Source: Neodontobutis hainanensis
Lineage: Eukaryota > Chordata > Actinopteri > Gobiiformes > Odontobutidae
Reading direction: 5' to 3'
DNA: 64,000 bases
NCBI GenBank assembly: GCA_024349245.1
Contig: JALDNG010000024.1
Coordinates: 5,574,001 to 5,638,000 of the forward strand
In this document: piece after piece, positions 54,031 to 64,000 of the stretch
Numbering within the stretch: position 1 is the stretch's first letter
How the letters are laid out: each line of letters starts with the position of its first letter
Notes under the pieces: generated by a model
Database searches by the model: none
What the model saw: only the letters and a program-made list of their open reading frames with translations
Told to the model about the DNA's origin: nothing
Program-made: the position numbers and the translations under genes

Positions 54031-56897
54031 TAATCCAAGACAGGAAAATGTTCTTTTGTGCAGCATATGTAAGGTTGTCACATCTGCTGTAGCTTGAACC
54101 AACTTTAATGTCTCTATAACCCCCTCTCTGTCTCTCTGTCTCTCTGGAAGCATAATGTACATAATGTAAAAAACTTTGGTACAGCCAGTTACAAAAAAAT
54201 GCTATATAAATGCAGATAATTTACTGTAGCCCAAGAGCAGAGACACAGGATCCAGATCCAAAGTCACACCAATTATTTTCTCCATGTTTTCTGGAATGTC
54301 TGTCCAATATCAGTGAGTCCTTTCCACTGATTTCAGACATTTGAGGGTTCATTTAATGTCATTCCCTTTGGAAAATCTAGGAAAAGTAAAAGAGTGGGTG
54401 GCACGTGGAGTGCCAAATGTGGTAGTTTAAAAAATCAAACCTGTCATAGTGGAATTTAACTCCATACTGGCAGCAGCTTGAAGACAGCAAGGGCAAATGG
54501 CAAAATGAAATGAAGAGACTAAAAAGCATTGGCCGAAAATAAAGATTTAGTTTTCACAATACTCCATCTACACAAATTAAAACAATTCATCCGAAATGTA
54601 ATAAAAACTGTTAAGTCAAGTCTTCAGAACTGTATGTCTTGCCTCTGGGTGATGTCACACTATAAGGGTTAGGTTACTATGGGTTAGTCCACTCCTATAC
54701 TGTAAGTATGACCCGACTCCACCAGCATGTGCCTCACTACTTTCTATCAATTTATAGTTTCTACAGTGATCTGCCTTAAAGAAATAATTAGACAAAAAAC
54801 AACATATCTTCTGCTGACATACTGGGTAAGAATATTACCATGACAACCGGAGAAGGTGGCTCTCAGCAGGTTTAGAAAATTTGCTCAGGACACACAGCTG
54901 GTGAAGTATTTGTGTTGTAACTCATGGCTGATTATGGGCACACTAATGGGACTTATATTGTGAGCTCCTTGTTCCACTGCAGAGTGTTAGAGCACACCGA
55001 AGACGTGCAAATAAAGGAAAGGGATTTAACAGGTTTTTCTTTTCTCCTTTTCACACCTTTTGTAGATGCTTTGAACGAGCTACAAAGCAGGGCAGCTGCT
55101 ATGTTTTGCCTGCTGTCTTCTAAGGCAGACACAGTTCCCTAAGGACACATATAACACAACCAGCACCTGTATCCCATGTAGGTTGTGAAAGCTCTCTTTA
55201 TGACGCTCACTCACAGCATGCCCCAGCCTCTTAAAGGAATCATTTAAATAATTGATTGGTCGAGACAAATTTAAGCTGAGGTGTGGAAAGGCCTTTGAAG
55301 CAAGGTATTATGTCATGGAGCCTATTTTTGTAGTTAGACCTGACACATGGACAAACTGCACCACACTGAATGTCTATATGAATATTTATAACAGGAAGCC
55401 CTGGTATTTGAAAAAGTTATTATTCCCTTTAGCTTTTTGACCTGGTGAGATATGTCTATCTGAGGTTGTGATGACAGTCTTTCTGAAGTGAGCTGATCTA
55501 AAGGTGGCTACAGTTCTTCTTTAATGTGTGAATATCATATTAAAAACCAGAGAGGTGCTTTAAAGCTGCATTTGAACTGCACTTAATAATTGTTGTTTTA
55601 AAGTTGTGCAATACGAGTCTAGACCTTGAACATGATCAGTTACTATTTGATGTGTGTCACATTAAGATCAAAAGAAACAAATACCTGAGCAAATACCTCT
55701 GATAAAGACTTATTTCTTGTGTGTTTAAAGCCTAGTCAGACCAATCCAAGAGCAGTTCTTCTCAGCTGAAGTATTCATTAGGCCGATTGAAGACCAAGGG
55801 CCTTCTTTCAGTTAACAAATCAATTGAAAAATTGTTGTGTGCTTTTGGACTGCACTTAAATATCAACAATCTCACAAAGAGACACAAAGCCAAGCTCCTT
55901 ATGCAACACTCTGACTCATTGCATTGCATTCATTACTCAGACGAGAAGAATTTACAATGTTGGATAAGCTGCCAGAGGTAATATACTATAACTGTCTTCT
56001 TTGGGAAATAATAGAGGCTATTGGAGCTGTAAACTGACCACTCAGCTCTCACCAGTCTGAGAAACTGTGTGCCTGTCTGGTTTATTTTGCTTGATGCCAA
56101 TCCCACTATGTGTGGTTTTCTGTATCAATGCAAAAGGGAACTAAGGGAAAGAGAGTTTGTTCTAGTAAAAAGTTTATCTTCTCCAGGGAGAAACACATCT
56201 GTCACATAAGGGAGATGTTTTCAAGCTCATATTTCAAACACTTCATCCCTCGCTGTTTCTCAAGACAGTGATCAAGAGTTGTGCCATTCCGCGGTGCTGC
56301 AGTGTAATCTGTCTGCATTTGTGTAGACCGCTGTTGACTGGGAAGAGAAAAAGGCATTACACTGGGTTATTTATCTTACTGAATAATCTCTCTCTGCTTT
56401 ATACTGATGAAAGCATACAGCTTTACCTTGGTCCCACTGGCGTTCTCGAGGGGTGAGGCTGTTTATCATCTCCCAGTCTTCTATGTAAGCGCATCAGGAA
56501 AGAGTCATTTAAAGAATTTGCCTGTGCGCCGTGCTCATTAACGGATACACTTTACTATCTTGCAGATCAAAGTGTATGTTCCAAATTACATTTATTGTTA
56601 ATGTTCCTATATAGAATCTGTGCAGCAGTTTTCTGTGTAAGTAGTTAAACTGTCTGTGGCTGCCATATAAACCAGTGAGTTTTCACTCTGGAATCTGTAT
56701 AAACCAATGGAAGTTACTAAACAAGACCTATATTTGACATCATGTGATCATCACACTTTAAAGCCACCGTTATGCAGTGCTGTTTGACAAGACTATCTGC
56801 TGTCGTTGTCTCTGTTCTGTAGTGTGCTGCTATGGATTGAGGGAGTAAATTTTATATGTTCCGGTGAGTTATGTAATAAAGCTTTGATTAGGTATTG
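54031..56897. other. Intergenic, no gene recognised
   Basis: No feature supported. A GC-richer unique patch near 56460-56580 might be a short conserved element. Confidence 0.4.
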
Positions 56898-56909
56898 AAC
56901 AAACAAATT

Positions 56910-57308
56910 CATTCATTCATTCATTTTCTACCGCTTTGTCCCGTTAGGGGTCGCGGGTGGCTGGAGCCTATCCCAGCAGCTTTGGGCCTGAGGCAGGGTA
57001 CACCCTGGACAGTGGCCAGTTAGTCGCAGGGCTAACATATAGAGACAGACATTGACAGACAACCATTCACTCTCACATTCATTCACTAGGGACACTTTAG
57101 AGTTGCCGATTAACCTATACATGCATGTCTTTGGACGGTGGGAGGAAGCCGGAGTACCCGGAGAGAACCCACGGTAACACGTGGAGGACATGCAGACTCC
57201 TCACAGAAAGACCGGAGTCAGCTGAGAATGTTTGGGTCGGCCGGGTTTTGAACTCACGACCTTCTTGCTGTAAGGCAGGAGTGCTAACCACTCTGCCACG
57301 TGCACCCA
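56910..57308 (-). mobile_element. tRNA-derived SINE (family 1), full length
   Basis: The reverse complement begins GGGTGCACGTGGCAGAGTGG (A box TGGCAGAGTGG) and ends in a GAAAATGAATGAATGAAT tail. It is nearly the same length as the 61.5-kb copy and clearly similar throughout. Confidence 0.92.
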
Positions 57309-57414
57309 ACACCCTTAGCACGCCCGATCTCGTCCGAACTCGAAAGCTAAGCAGGGTAGGGCCTGGTTAGTACTTGGATGGGAGACCGCCTGGGAATACC
57401 AGGTGCTGTAAGTC
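57309..57414 (+). pseudogene. 5S rRNA fragment (5'-truncated retropseudogene)
   Basis: About 106 bp match vertebrate 5S rRNA from near nucleotide 14 to the 3' end. The box A region (AGCTAAGCAGGG), the internal element and box C (GGATGGGAGACCGCCTGGGA) are present. The first dozen bases are missing and several positions differ (for example TCCGAACTCGAAAG). There is no T-run terminator directly after. It is a pseudogene, not a working gene. Confidence 0.9.
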
Positions 57415-57426
57415 AACAAACAAATT

Positions 57427-57758
57427 GAACTTCCATAAATTATTTATTTCTAAAGATAAAAATACACTACATTAAAATCAAATTTAATTAATTTATTTGG
57501 TTGGTGCAGTGCATGTTGATAAAGCATGTTAAATGTGTAAATGTAATGGTTATTTATTTTATTTGTTTTTTTTTCTACACTATTTTTTAGTGATGTCCTT
57601 TTTGCAGGCTGCCAATAGTATTTTACAGGTATCAATCATCTTTTAATACAGTATTTTTAGTCATATGTACTAAATACAGCATTAAACATGTTTTGGGAAT
57701 AACATAACCTAATATCTTCAGAAAAACATTGTGCACTTAATCCCAGAATGAAACAATT
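57427..57758. other. Intergenic, no feature seen
   Basis: AT-rich gap between the chimeric insertion and the L1 fragment. Confidence 0.5.
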
Positions 57759-58115
57759 TTAGTGCATAACCAAAATACATTGACTAACATTCCATTTTGC
57801 TTCAAAATCTTTATCACACAAGTTTGATATGGGGCCTATTTGAGCTGCATAGTAATATTCTTTAAGATTAGGCAGAGCCATATCCCCATTGTCATTTCCA
57901 ATTCTAGTTTTTTTTCCTTTACATACAAATACAAGTCGGTCCCATGATTTAATCTCCTTCTCTGATATTTCTGTCAGAAGTGCATGAAAATATAAAGGAG
58001 ACGGGGCAATATATACATTTTTATGGTTTGAATTCTAGAACTTAAAGTCTAGTGTGAGACTTTTTCATCTTTGAATGTTGCTCCTAATACCCTGGTCTAC
58101 CTTGTTAAAGTTTGC
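57759..58115 (-). pseudogene. L1-like LINE ORF2 C-terminal fragment
   Basis: A minus-strand frame, open from about 58010 to a TAA at 57759-57761, contains ALLTEISEKEIKSWDRLVF then GKKTRI and DMALPNLKEYYYAAQIGPIS. This is the segment after the reverse transcriptase in L1 ORF2, where the usual form is GGxxLPNxKxYYxAAQ. Stops occur further upstream. The frame is easy to miss because no ATG opens it. It ends well short of a full ORF2. Confidence 0.8.
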
Positions 58116-58253
58116 CTCGGACAGTTTGTCAATTTGTTCTGTTAATTTAATTTCAAGATAAGACATGTTTTTTGAGTTCCAATCCAGATTATATTTTCCA
58201 CGTACAGTTTCAGATGGAGAGTAGTTTATTGTAAAGATTTGTTCAAAGTGAAA

Positions 58254-58506
58254 GTGGCAGTAGCTCAGTGGGTAGAGCGGCTATCCTTCGACCATTGGGT
58301 TGGCGGTTTGAATCCTGCTCAAAACATCCCAAAACATCATAACATCCCACTCTCCCCTGCATACTGTCGTTGTGTCCTTGGGCAAGAGACTTAACCTACA
58401 TTGCCTCCAGTGAAGTTCTATAACACTGGTAATGGTTTATTAATGTATGTAAAGCGCTTTGAGTGTCTACTACAGTAGGTGGAAAAGCACTATATAAATA
58501 TATAAA
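58254..58506 (+). mobile_element. tRNA-derived SINE (family 2), best copy
   Basis: The head GCAGTAGCTCAGTGGGTAGA has a perfect pol III A box (TAGCTCAGTGG). A near-perfect B box (GGTTTGAATCC) follows at 58307-58317. The body has GTTGTGTCCTTGGGCAAGAG. The tail GTAAAGCGCTTTGAGTGTCT ends in CACTATATAAATA. A short AAAACATCCC tandem interrupts the head-body joint. Confidence 0.88.
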
Positions 58507-59537
58507 AGCAAGCAAGGATGTTTCCAGCTCTTTCAGTTAACAACTTACATCACATGCAGTTCTTTTTTGACACACAAGTGCATGCTGCTTTGCTTCCTCT
58601 TCTGCCAGTACATGCCCTGACATAGGCAGACTTTTTGACTGCCGCAATGCAATTACATTAACTGATTATTATTCAAAGTGGCTTGAACTGGCTTTCTCAC
58701 ATACTTCCACTAGAGATGATGCTATTAATTTCCTCTCTTCAATTTTCAGTTGACATGGTGACCCTAAGAACATAGTGACAGGCAATGGTACACCTCTGCA
58801 GCGTTCTCTGTGCTTCCTCCTTCAGCCTCAGTAAAGTGTCTCTTCTCATACGCAGATTAACCAGTGCTTGTATACTGCTGTGTCTGATATAATGGCCAGA
58901 GCCAGGTTCAGCTTGTTAATCTTTTTAGGACTTCCAGGAGAAAATTAACCGTGTTTCCTGGACAAATGCCAGAAAAAGTAATTACAACACCAGCCCTGGG
59001 GCCTTGTTGCTACATTTACACACAGCACTATAGAATGGAATTGGTTTCTGAAAAACTAAGATTGGCCCCATGCAATAGTTTATCCATACAGTGGCATGTT
59101 TCATTTTAGCCTGCAATCTCTTCCATTTACACACGACAATAAGACACCAAGGTGCTTGGTGATTTTTTTTCCTGCTTTTGTCATTGGCGAAGAAAAGGTG
59201 GCTCATCTTCTAGAGGTGCTGGGATATGTGTTTTTCAAATCGGTTGTTTGTTGGATAAGAAAGCTGTTTTTAGAGGAATGACAGGAACATGAATCTCCAA
59301 TTGCTCTGCATATTTGTTTATGTCTGCATTTTATTAAACAGATGGATTTCTTTCCTCTTAAAAAATGGTGATACAAAGACAACACTTTTTTCCCTTTCCT
59401 TTCACTGTGCTACATCAGTGGTTCCCAAACTATTTTGTTGATGATTCTAAAGTAATCATATAAGAGGTACGACATCTGATTAGTGTATGTGGCCCCTAAT
59501 GTCTGCTGGGATACTTTAAAACAGAATTTACTTACTT
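58507..59537. other. Intergenic, no gene recognised
   Basis: Nothing supported. Confidence 0.5.
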
Positions 59538-59568
59538 TCATTAATTATGTTAGTAACATAATTAATGA
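59538..59568. repeat. Perfect 31-bp palindrome
   Basis: A 15-bp arm (TCATTAATTATGTTA) is followed by one central G at 59553 and its exact reverse complement. It contains TAATTA homeodomain-type cores on both arms. Confidence 0.92.
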
Positions 59569-61457
59569 CTGCCATTGTGAAAGTGACTGCCATAAAAAAA
59601 AAAAATCAAAAAGGTGAAAAATCAAAAGGTAAAGTCTGAATTAACTAATTCAATGAGACTCTAATCACGTGAAGAATAATGTAGTTATTGTGCTACCGAC
59701 AGAATATTTTTAAAAAGAGACAGTCACTACATGACACAGGCCAGGGTTGTTCTTCTGGGGAATTATTGGACAGAAAGAACTAATAACAACAACAATAATG
59801 TGCTTGAGAACAAGTACTACTTTTTTGATTGATGGATTACTTTATTACTTATTTCCTTCAGAAACTTTTCAGAAAAAAAATGTTTTTGTTTTTAAAAACA
59901 CTTTCTGACAGATTACTGATTTACAAAATCTAAAAAAGTCAATAATGTCTCAAAAAAAAGAGAAAACTATTCAAGGGAAAATTGCTTTATTGCAGCTGAA
60001 GTCAAATTTTTATCTTGTAGTACATAAAAAAATACACATGTTAACAGAACATAACATACAATCATTTTATATTACAGCCTTTAATTAGAAACTGTGCACC
60101 CAGCGGGCAGTGAGAGTGTGTTTGTGCAGACACAGATGCACACTGAAGGCTTGCTCTAGGACCTGCATCAGAGGCAGATAACGGACAGTAAACACAACTT
60201 AACTCTAACAAAACTTTGAACAACATATGTTTCTAATACAAACATAAACAAGTATCCTACTCATATTTCTCAAGGCATACAGACAACTTCAGTGATGGTA
60301 ACAATGTGTTTAGGTGAAAGAGAAAGTGCAAAGAGAAAGTGGGAAATCTGAGAAACCTGCGAACACTGAAAAGGTAAAAACTTGTAGTTTTTTAAAACCT
60401 CCCAAGGGCTACTAGAAATCCAGTTGGCCTGCGGGTCGTTAGCTGAATGATTCTTACATGGGCACTCAAAAATATAAATACATTTCCAGTAACTAAATAG
60501 TTTTTAGGTAAAATTGGATACTTTCCATTTATACAATATCAATTAATAGTCTTCATTCCTGACTTACTTGAGGTGATGGTATTCGGAGCAGATCATGTGT
60601 GGAACAGAGCTCAAACTCTGCAATTAAGTCATTAAACACAGTATGACTTGCAGCAAATGCTCGTACTTAATGCCTGTGATATAGGAAATAATGATTCTGA
60701 CTCTTGACAGTCATGATTGATGTGCATATAGACTTGTTTGTGCAGTCACAACAGAACAATTAACTTCAAAATAAACAAAGGCTTTGGTGAAATTGCACGA
60801 CACATATCTAAATTAGAGTCTGTGTTGCTGATAGTGCTGGTTCGTTACATGACATAAGGCATAAGTGAAAGAATGAGCCGCACAGACCAGTGAATGCTAC
60901 TTTAGTGTCACGTTGTGTGGATGTCTGGAAAATGCTGCCCGTTTCAAATGGCACTTCAACAATACATGATGTCACGTTTTTAAAATTATATTCAGCTCCT
61001 GCCCAAACTTGAAATGGCTGACTTCAACAAAAAGGACACTGGGACAACTCGCTGAGTTTCTATTGCTTTTATTAATGGTTGGTTCTTGGTTAAGTTCCAG
61101 TTCATATCTCATTAACGTTGATATGTAGGCATTACCAGTTAGGTTGAGTTAACTAAGTAGACCAAAAAAGCTGAGTAGGTTAATAACATACATTAAAACA
61201 CCAACACATCACAATGAATTTAGCTAAATTTAAGCAAATTTAAGCACTATTTAACTCAATTTATTTAACAGTACTTTTAAATCAAATTCAATTATAAATT
61301 TTAAATTGAATCAAAAAGTTACCTTTGAACTTTAATTGTGCAATCAATCAATTTGAACAGATTGTATATTAATTTTTTTAAGTTAAAGTGTACATGTTTT
61401 ATATAATTATGTTGAGTTTTAGATTATAAATCATTTTAAACTAAATGATTAAAAATC
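59569..61457. other. Intergenic, no gene recognised
   Basis: AT-rich, no supported exon or repeat. Confidence 0.5.
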
Positions 61458-61876
61458 ATATTTTAAACTGGGTGCACGTGGCAGAGTGGTTAGCACTCCT
61501 GCCTCACAGCAAGAAGTTCGTGAGTTCAAAACCCGGCTGACTCAAACATTCTTGGCCGACTCTGGTCTTTCTGTGAGGAGTCTGCATGTCCTCCACGTGT
61601 TACCGTGGGTTCTCTCCGGGTACTCCAGCTTCCTCCCACCGTCCAAACACATGCATGTACAGATTAATTGGCAACTCTAAAGAGTCCCCAGTGAATGAAT
61701 GTGAGAGAGAATGGCTGTCTGTCACTGTATGTCTCTAAATGTTAGCCCTGCGACTAACTGGTCACTGTCCAGGGTTTACCCCGCCTCTGGCCCAAAGCTG
61801 CTGGGATAGGCTCCAGTCACCTGCAACCCCTAACGGGACAAAGCGGTAGAAAATGAATGAATGAATATTTTAAACT
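61458..61876 (+). mobile_element. tRNA-derived SINE (family 1), intact copy with 12-bp target duplication
   Basis: ATATTTTAAACT lies exactly at 61458-61469 and 61865-61876. The 395-bp element between begins GGGTGCACGTGGCAGAGTGG. It has a perfect A box (TGGCAGAGTGG) and a B box fitting GWTCRANNC (GTTCAAAAC), and ends in (GAAT)n. Intact promoter boxes and a perfect duplication suggest recent insertion. Confidence 0.95.
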
Positions 61877-63600
61877 TAGATATTAAATGCAATCAACAAA
61901 CTTATATTTTCTTCAAAGAGCAGCAGATCATGTCTAAATCATTTAAACTTCAACTTAATGTTTCACTAATGCAAAATGTAAATGACAATAAATAATATCA
62001 TATGAAAAAAATACCTCAGATACACAGTTAAACCTCAGATACACAGTTAAAGGTTACAGAAGATCTAGAGTTTTTGTTCTAGTGTGTCACCTCTGGTGTT
62101 AGTGGTACTGCATCCAGTGTTGTGGTGTTCACTGTGCGCACACTTTTTGAGCACAACCAACAACAAGAAGAAGAATCTGCCGGTTGTGCGCTGCAGGTCT
62201 GTCTCTTCCCTGTGTTCACAGGATTCATTTTCAACTTTGCTGCTAGTGTTGCTTAGTTTAGTTAATAGTGGCAAGTCAAAAGTGAGAACCAGAGAAACAA
62301 GCACAGAGAGTTTCAATCCCAAAACCTTCTCATTTAATTGACTGTACAGGCTTACAGAGGCAACCGCTGCAAAATCAGATTCATTCTGGCTGTTGCTGAT
62401 GCATGTATGGGTTAGAAAAATGTGTAATTGAACCATTGAAATTTCCATAATGTACCTTTAAATATACAGTTTAGCTTAGTTTTGAGTTGAACCTTTGTTT
62501 GACGTAAGCAGAGAGAGCCTCAGGTGAAACAGATTTATGGAGTGAGTTGCAGTGATTTGGAGGTGAGAACAGTAAGAGGAGAGTTTACTTTTCTCAGGGT
62601 GCAGGCCAACTGGTTGGACAGCAGGAGAGTTTTGTCAAAACAGTTCTCACTCTGGTTTTTACTTGACACATAATGCAAAGGGAAAAAAAGAGAGACTATT
62701 GTTTGTGCCTGAAATACACAGAGCTGTTGTGTGGAAAAAAAACAAAATATAGTCCATGAGAAATGAGTGAAAATGATAAATTAAAACTAAAAGCAGTAAT
62801 AAAGGGCCTTCATCTCCCCTTGTGACTGTGAAAGCAGATGCATCTGTGCCTGCCTGTGGATCACAGAGTTGGGCTGTAGAGACAAGACTAGATTGTGTAC
62901 CAAGTTAAACCTGCAGGGCTGGCTGCAAGTTTGAAACATTTTAAGGGGTGCCACAGAGAGCTTTTGCATGTTTCTGCCTGTTTCAACATAAAATTCTGTT
63001 GAGCACACGACATTCACATTTTTTGTGAAGATCAGACCAATTGATCTGAAACCAATAAAAATAAATTATCCCTTTTCAGATGGCATTCAAATTCAGTGAA
63101 TTGCCACACCCTCATATAAGATATTAAATGTCTTTGGGTAACTATGAATGTAGACAAAGTTTGAGAATCCTGCAGCACTCCGCTGATAATAGATGTCTGT
63201 AGTTAGTAACAAGACTTTAGTGATCTAAATAATAATAAGCTTAAGTGTTTTATTTAACAACTCTTGTTTTATTGAAAACCAAAACTGACTGGATTATTGC
63301 AGCTTTTACATCTCGAGGAAATCTCTCAAAGATCTGTCTGTATGATTTAGGGTTAACTAACATTTCTTATTTTACATCATAGTGGTCTGAAAAAAAAATC
63401 ATTTAGACATAGGCAGACTTCATTGATTGACAAATTGACTAAATAGAATAGAATAGATAAATATAGAACAAACAAGATTAGCATATTTACATTCAACAAT
63501 CTAAATAAAGTAGTAAAAGTAAATATAGAGGAAATGTACACTATACAAAAGAATAAAAGAGTGTACAGTGTACTAATGTGGTGGATGATCAGTAACATAA
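61877..63600. other. Intergenic, no gene recognised
   Basis: A 19-bp perfect tandem duplication is at 62013-62050. A short (AATAG)n run is near 63440. No gene is supported. Confidence 0.5.
62013..62050. repeat. Perfect 19-bp tandem duplication
   Basis: ACCTCAGATACACAGTTAA occurs twice head to tail (62013-62031 and 62032-62050) without mismatch. Confidence 0.95.
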
Positions 63601-64000
63601 ATAATACAGGATTATCTGTTGTACAGCTGGATGGAATGTGTTATAGATGAAGTCCTGTAGCGTTCACTGTGGGAGCGGAGCTGGAGGAGTCTGAAAATGA
63701 GCTCTTCTGCCCCCTATTGTCTGGTGGAGTGTGTGTGTGGGATTGTCTATGATAGAGAGAAGTTTGTCCAGTGTCCTCCTGTCTCTCACTGACACAAATG
63801 TCTCCAACTGGGTGCCGATAACTTTTCACGCTTTATGGATCAGTTTGTCAATCCGGCTTATGTCCTTGTTGTTGGTGCTGCAGGGCACTGGCTACCACAG
63901 ACTGGTAGAAGATCTCCAGCAGCTTTCTGAACACATTGAAGGACCTTAGCTTCCTCAGGAAGTACAGTCTGCTCATGCCCTTCTTGTAGACTGCATTACT
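63600..64000 (-). pseudogene. LINE protein C-terminal fragment, continues past the window
   Basis: Minus-strand frames at the right edge contain SRLYFLRKLRSFNVF and LLEIFYQSVVASAL, the region after the reverse transcriptase in a common fish L2/Rex-type LINE. It is followed by degraded sequence to about 63600. The expected FYAVVCW-like stretch is disrupted. The element is cut by the window end. Confidence 0.65.

Larger units (their letters stand above)
56898..57426. mobile_element. SINE-5S rRNA chimeric insertion in one target duplication
   Basis: AACAAACAAATT occurs exactly at 56898-56909 and 57415-57426. Between them lie a family 1 SINE on the minus strand (tail at the left junction) and a 5S rRNA fragment on the plus strand (3' end at the right junction). 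The two 5' ends meet at about 57308. The intact SINE at 61.5 kb has no 5S part, so the 5S piece is not a normal part of the family. Confidence 0.8.

Noticed and set aside
57309..57414. Functional 5S rRNA gene
   Set aside because: It lacks the 5' end and a T-run terminator, has several changes, and sits inside a retroposed unit.
58254..58330. A true tRNA gene
   Set aside because: The A and B boxes fit, but no proper acceptor and anticodon stems can be drawn and a SINE body follows.

Overview
The window is vertebrate nuclear DNA, almost certainly from a ray-finned (teleost) fish. It is AT-rich and full of long simple repeats. It carries teleost-type tRNA-derived SINEs, Tc1-like transposons, Ty1/copia remnants and several LINE families. 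Its recognisable genes are two aminergic G-protein-coupled receptors, one of them split by the intron typical of alpha-1 adrenergic receptors. The species cannot be named from the sequence.

Region 1 (1-9.75 kb) holds the genes. At 640-1710 (+) is an intact, uninterrupted receptor. Its first half looks like a trace-amine-associated receptor (TAAR) and its second half looks like a 5-HT4 receptor. Tail-to-tail with it, 2.66 kb away, is a complete two-exon adra1d (alpha-1D adrenergic receptor) on the minus strand. Exon 1 is 8479-9427, exon 2 is 4371-4921, and the 3.56-kb phase-1 intron lies at the end of TM6. The predicted protein is 499 residues and ends in a PDZ ligand. A GC-richer block upstream of its ATG (9428-9740) is the likely promoter.

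Region 2 (9.75-64 kb) has no gene I can identify with confidence. It contains: a SINE interrupted by a likely solo LTR (10.2-10.95 kb); a 1-kb inverted-terminus element enclosing Tc1-like transposase remnants (13-14 kb); long (TA)n arrays interleaved with termini of the same element and a broken LINE reverse transcriptase (17.7-19.5 kb); two copies of another LINE's C-terminus (25.1 and 34.7 kb), the first with a perfect 12-bp target-site duplication; a Ty1/copia pol remnant (49.2-50.5 kb); a Tc1-like transposon (53.1-54.0 kb); an L1-like ORF2 fragment (57.8-58.1 kb); and a LINE fragment running off the right end. Two SINE families recur at least eleven times.

The most unusual object is at 56898-57426. 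A SINE and an oppositely oriented 5S rRNA fragment sit together inside one 12-bp target-site duplication, as expected if two different RNAs were reverse transcribed from the two ends of one target break. Other points of interest are several perfect hairpins and palindromes, a diverged duplication (17.0 and 20.5 kb), GC-richer single-copy islands that could be conserved regulatory elements of adra1d, and three unexplained ORFs (30.5, 43.9 and 45.6 kb).
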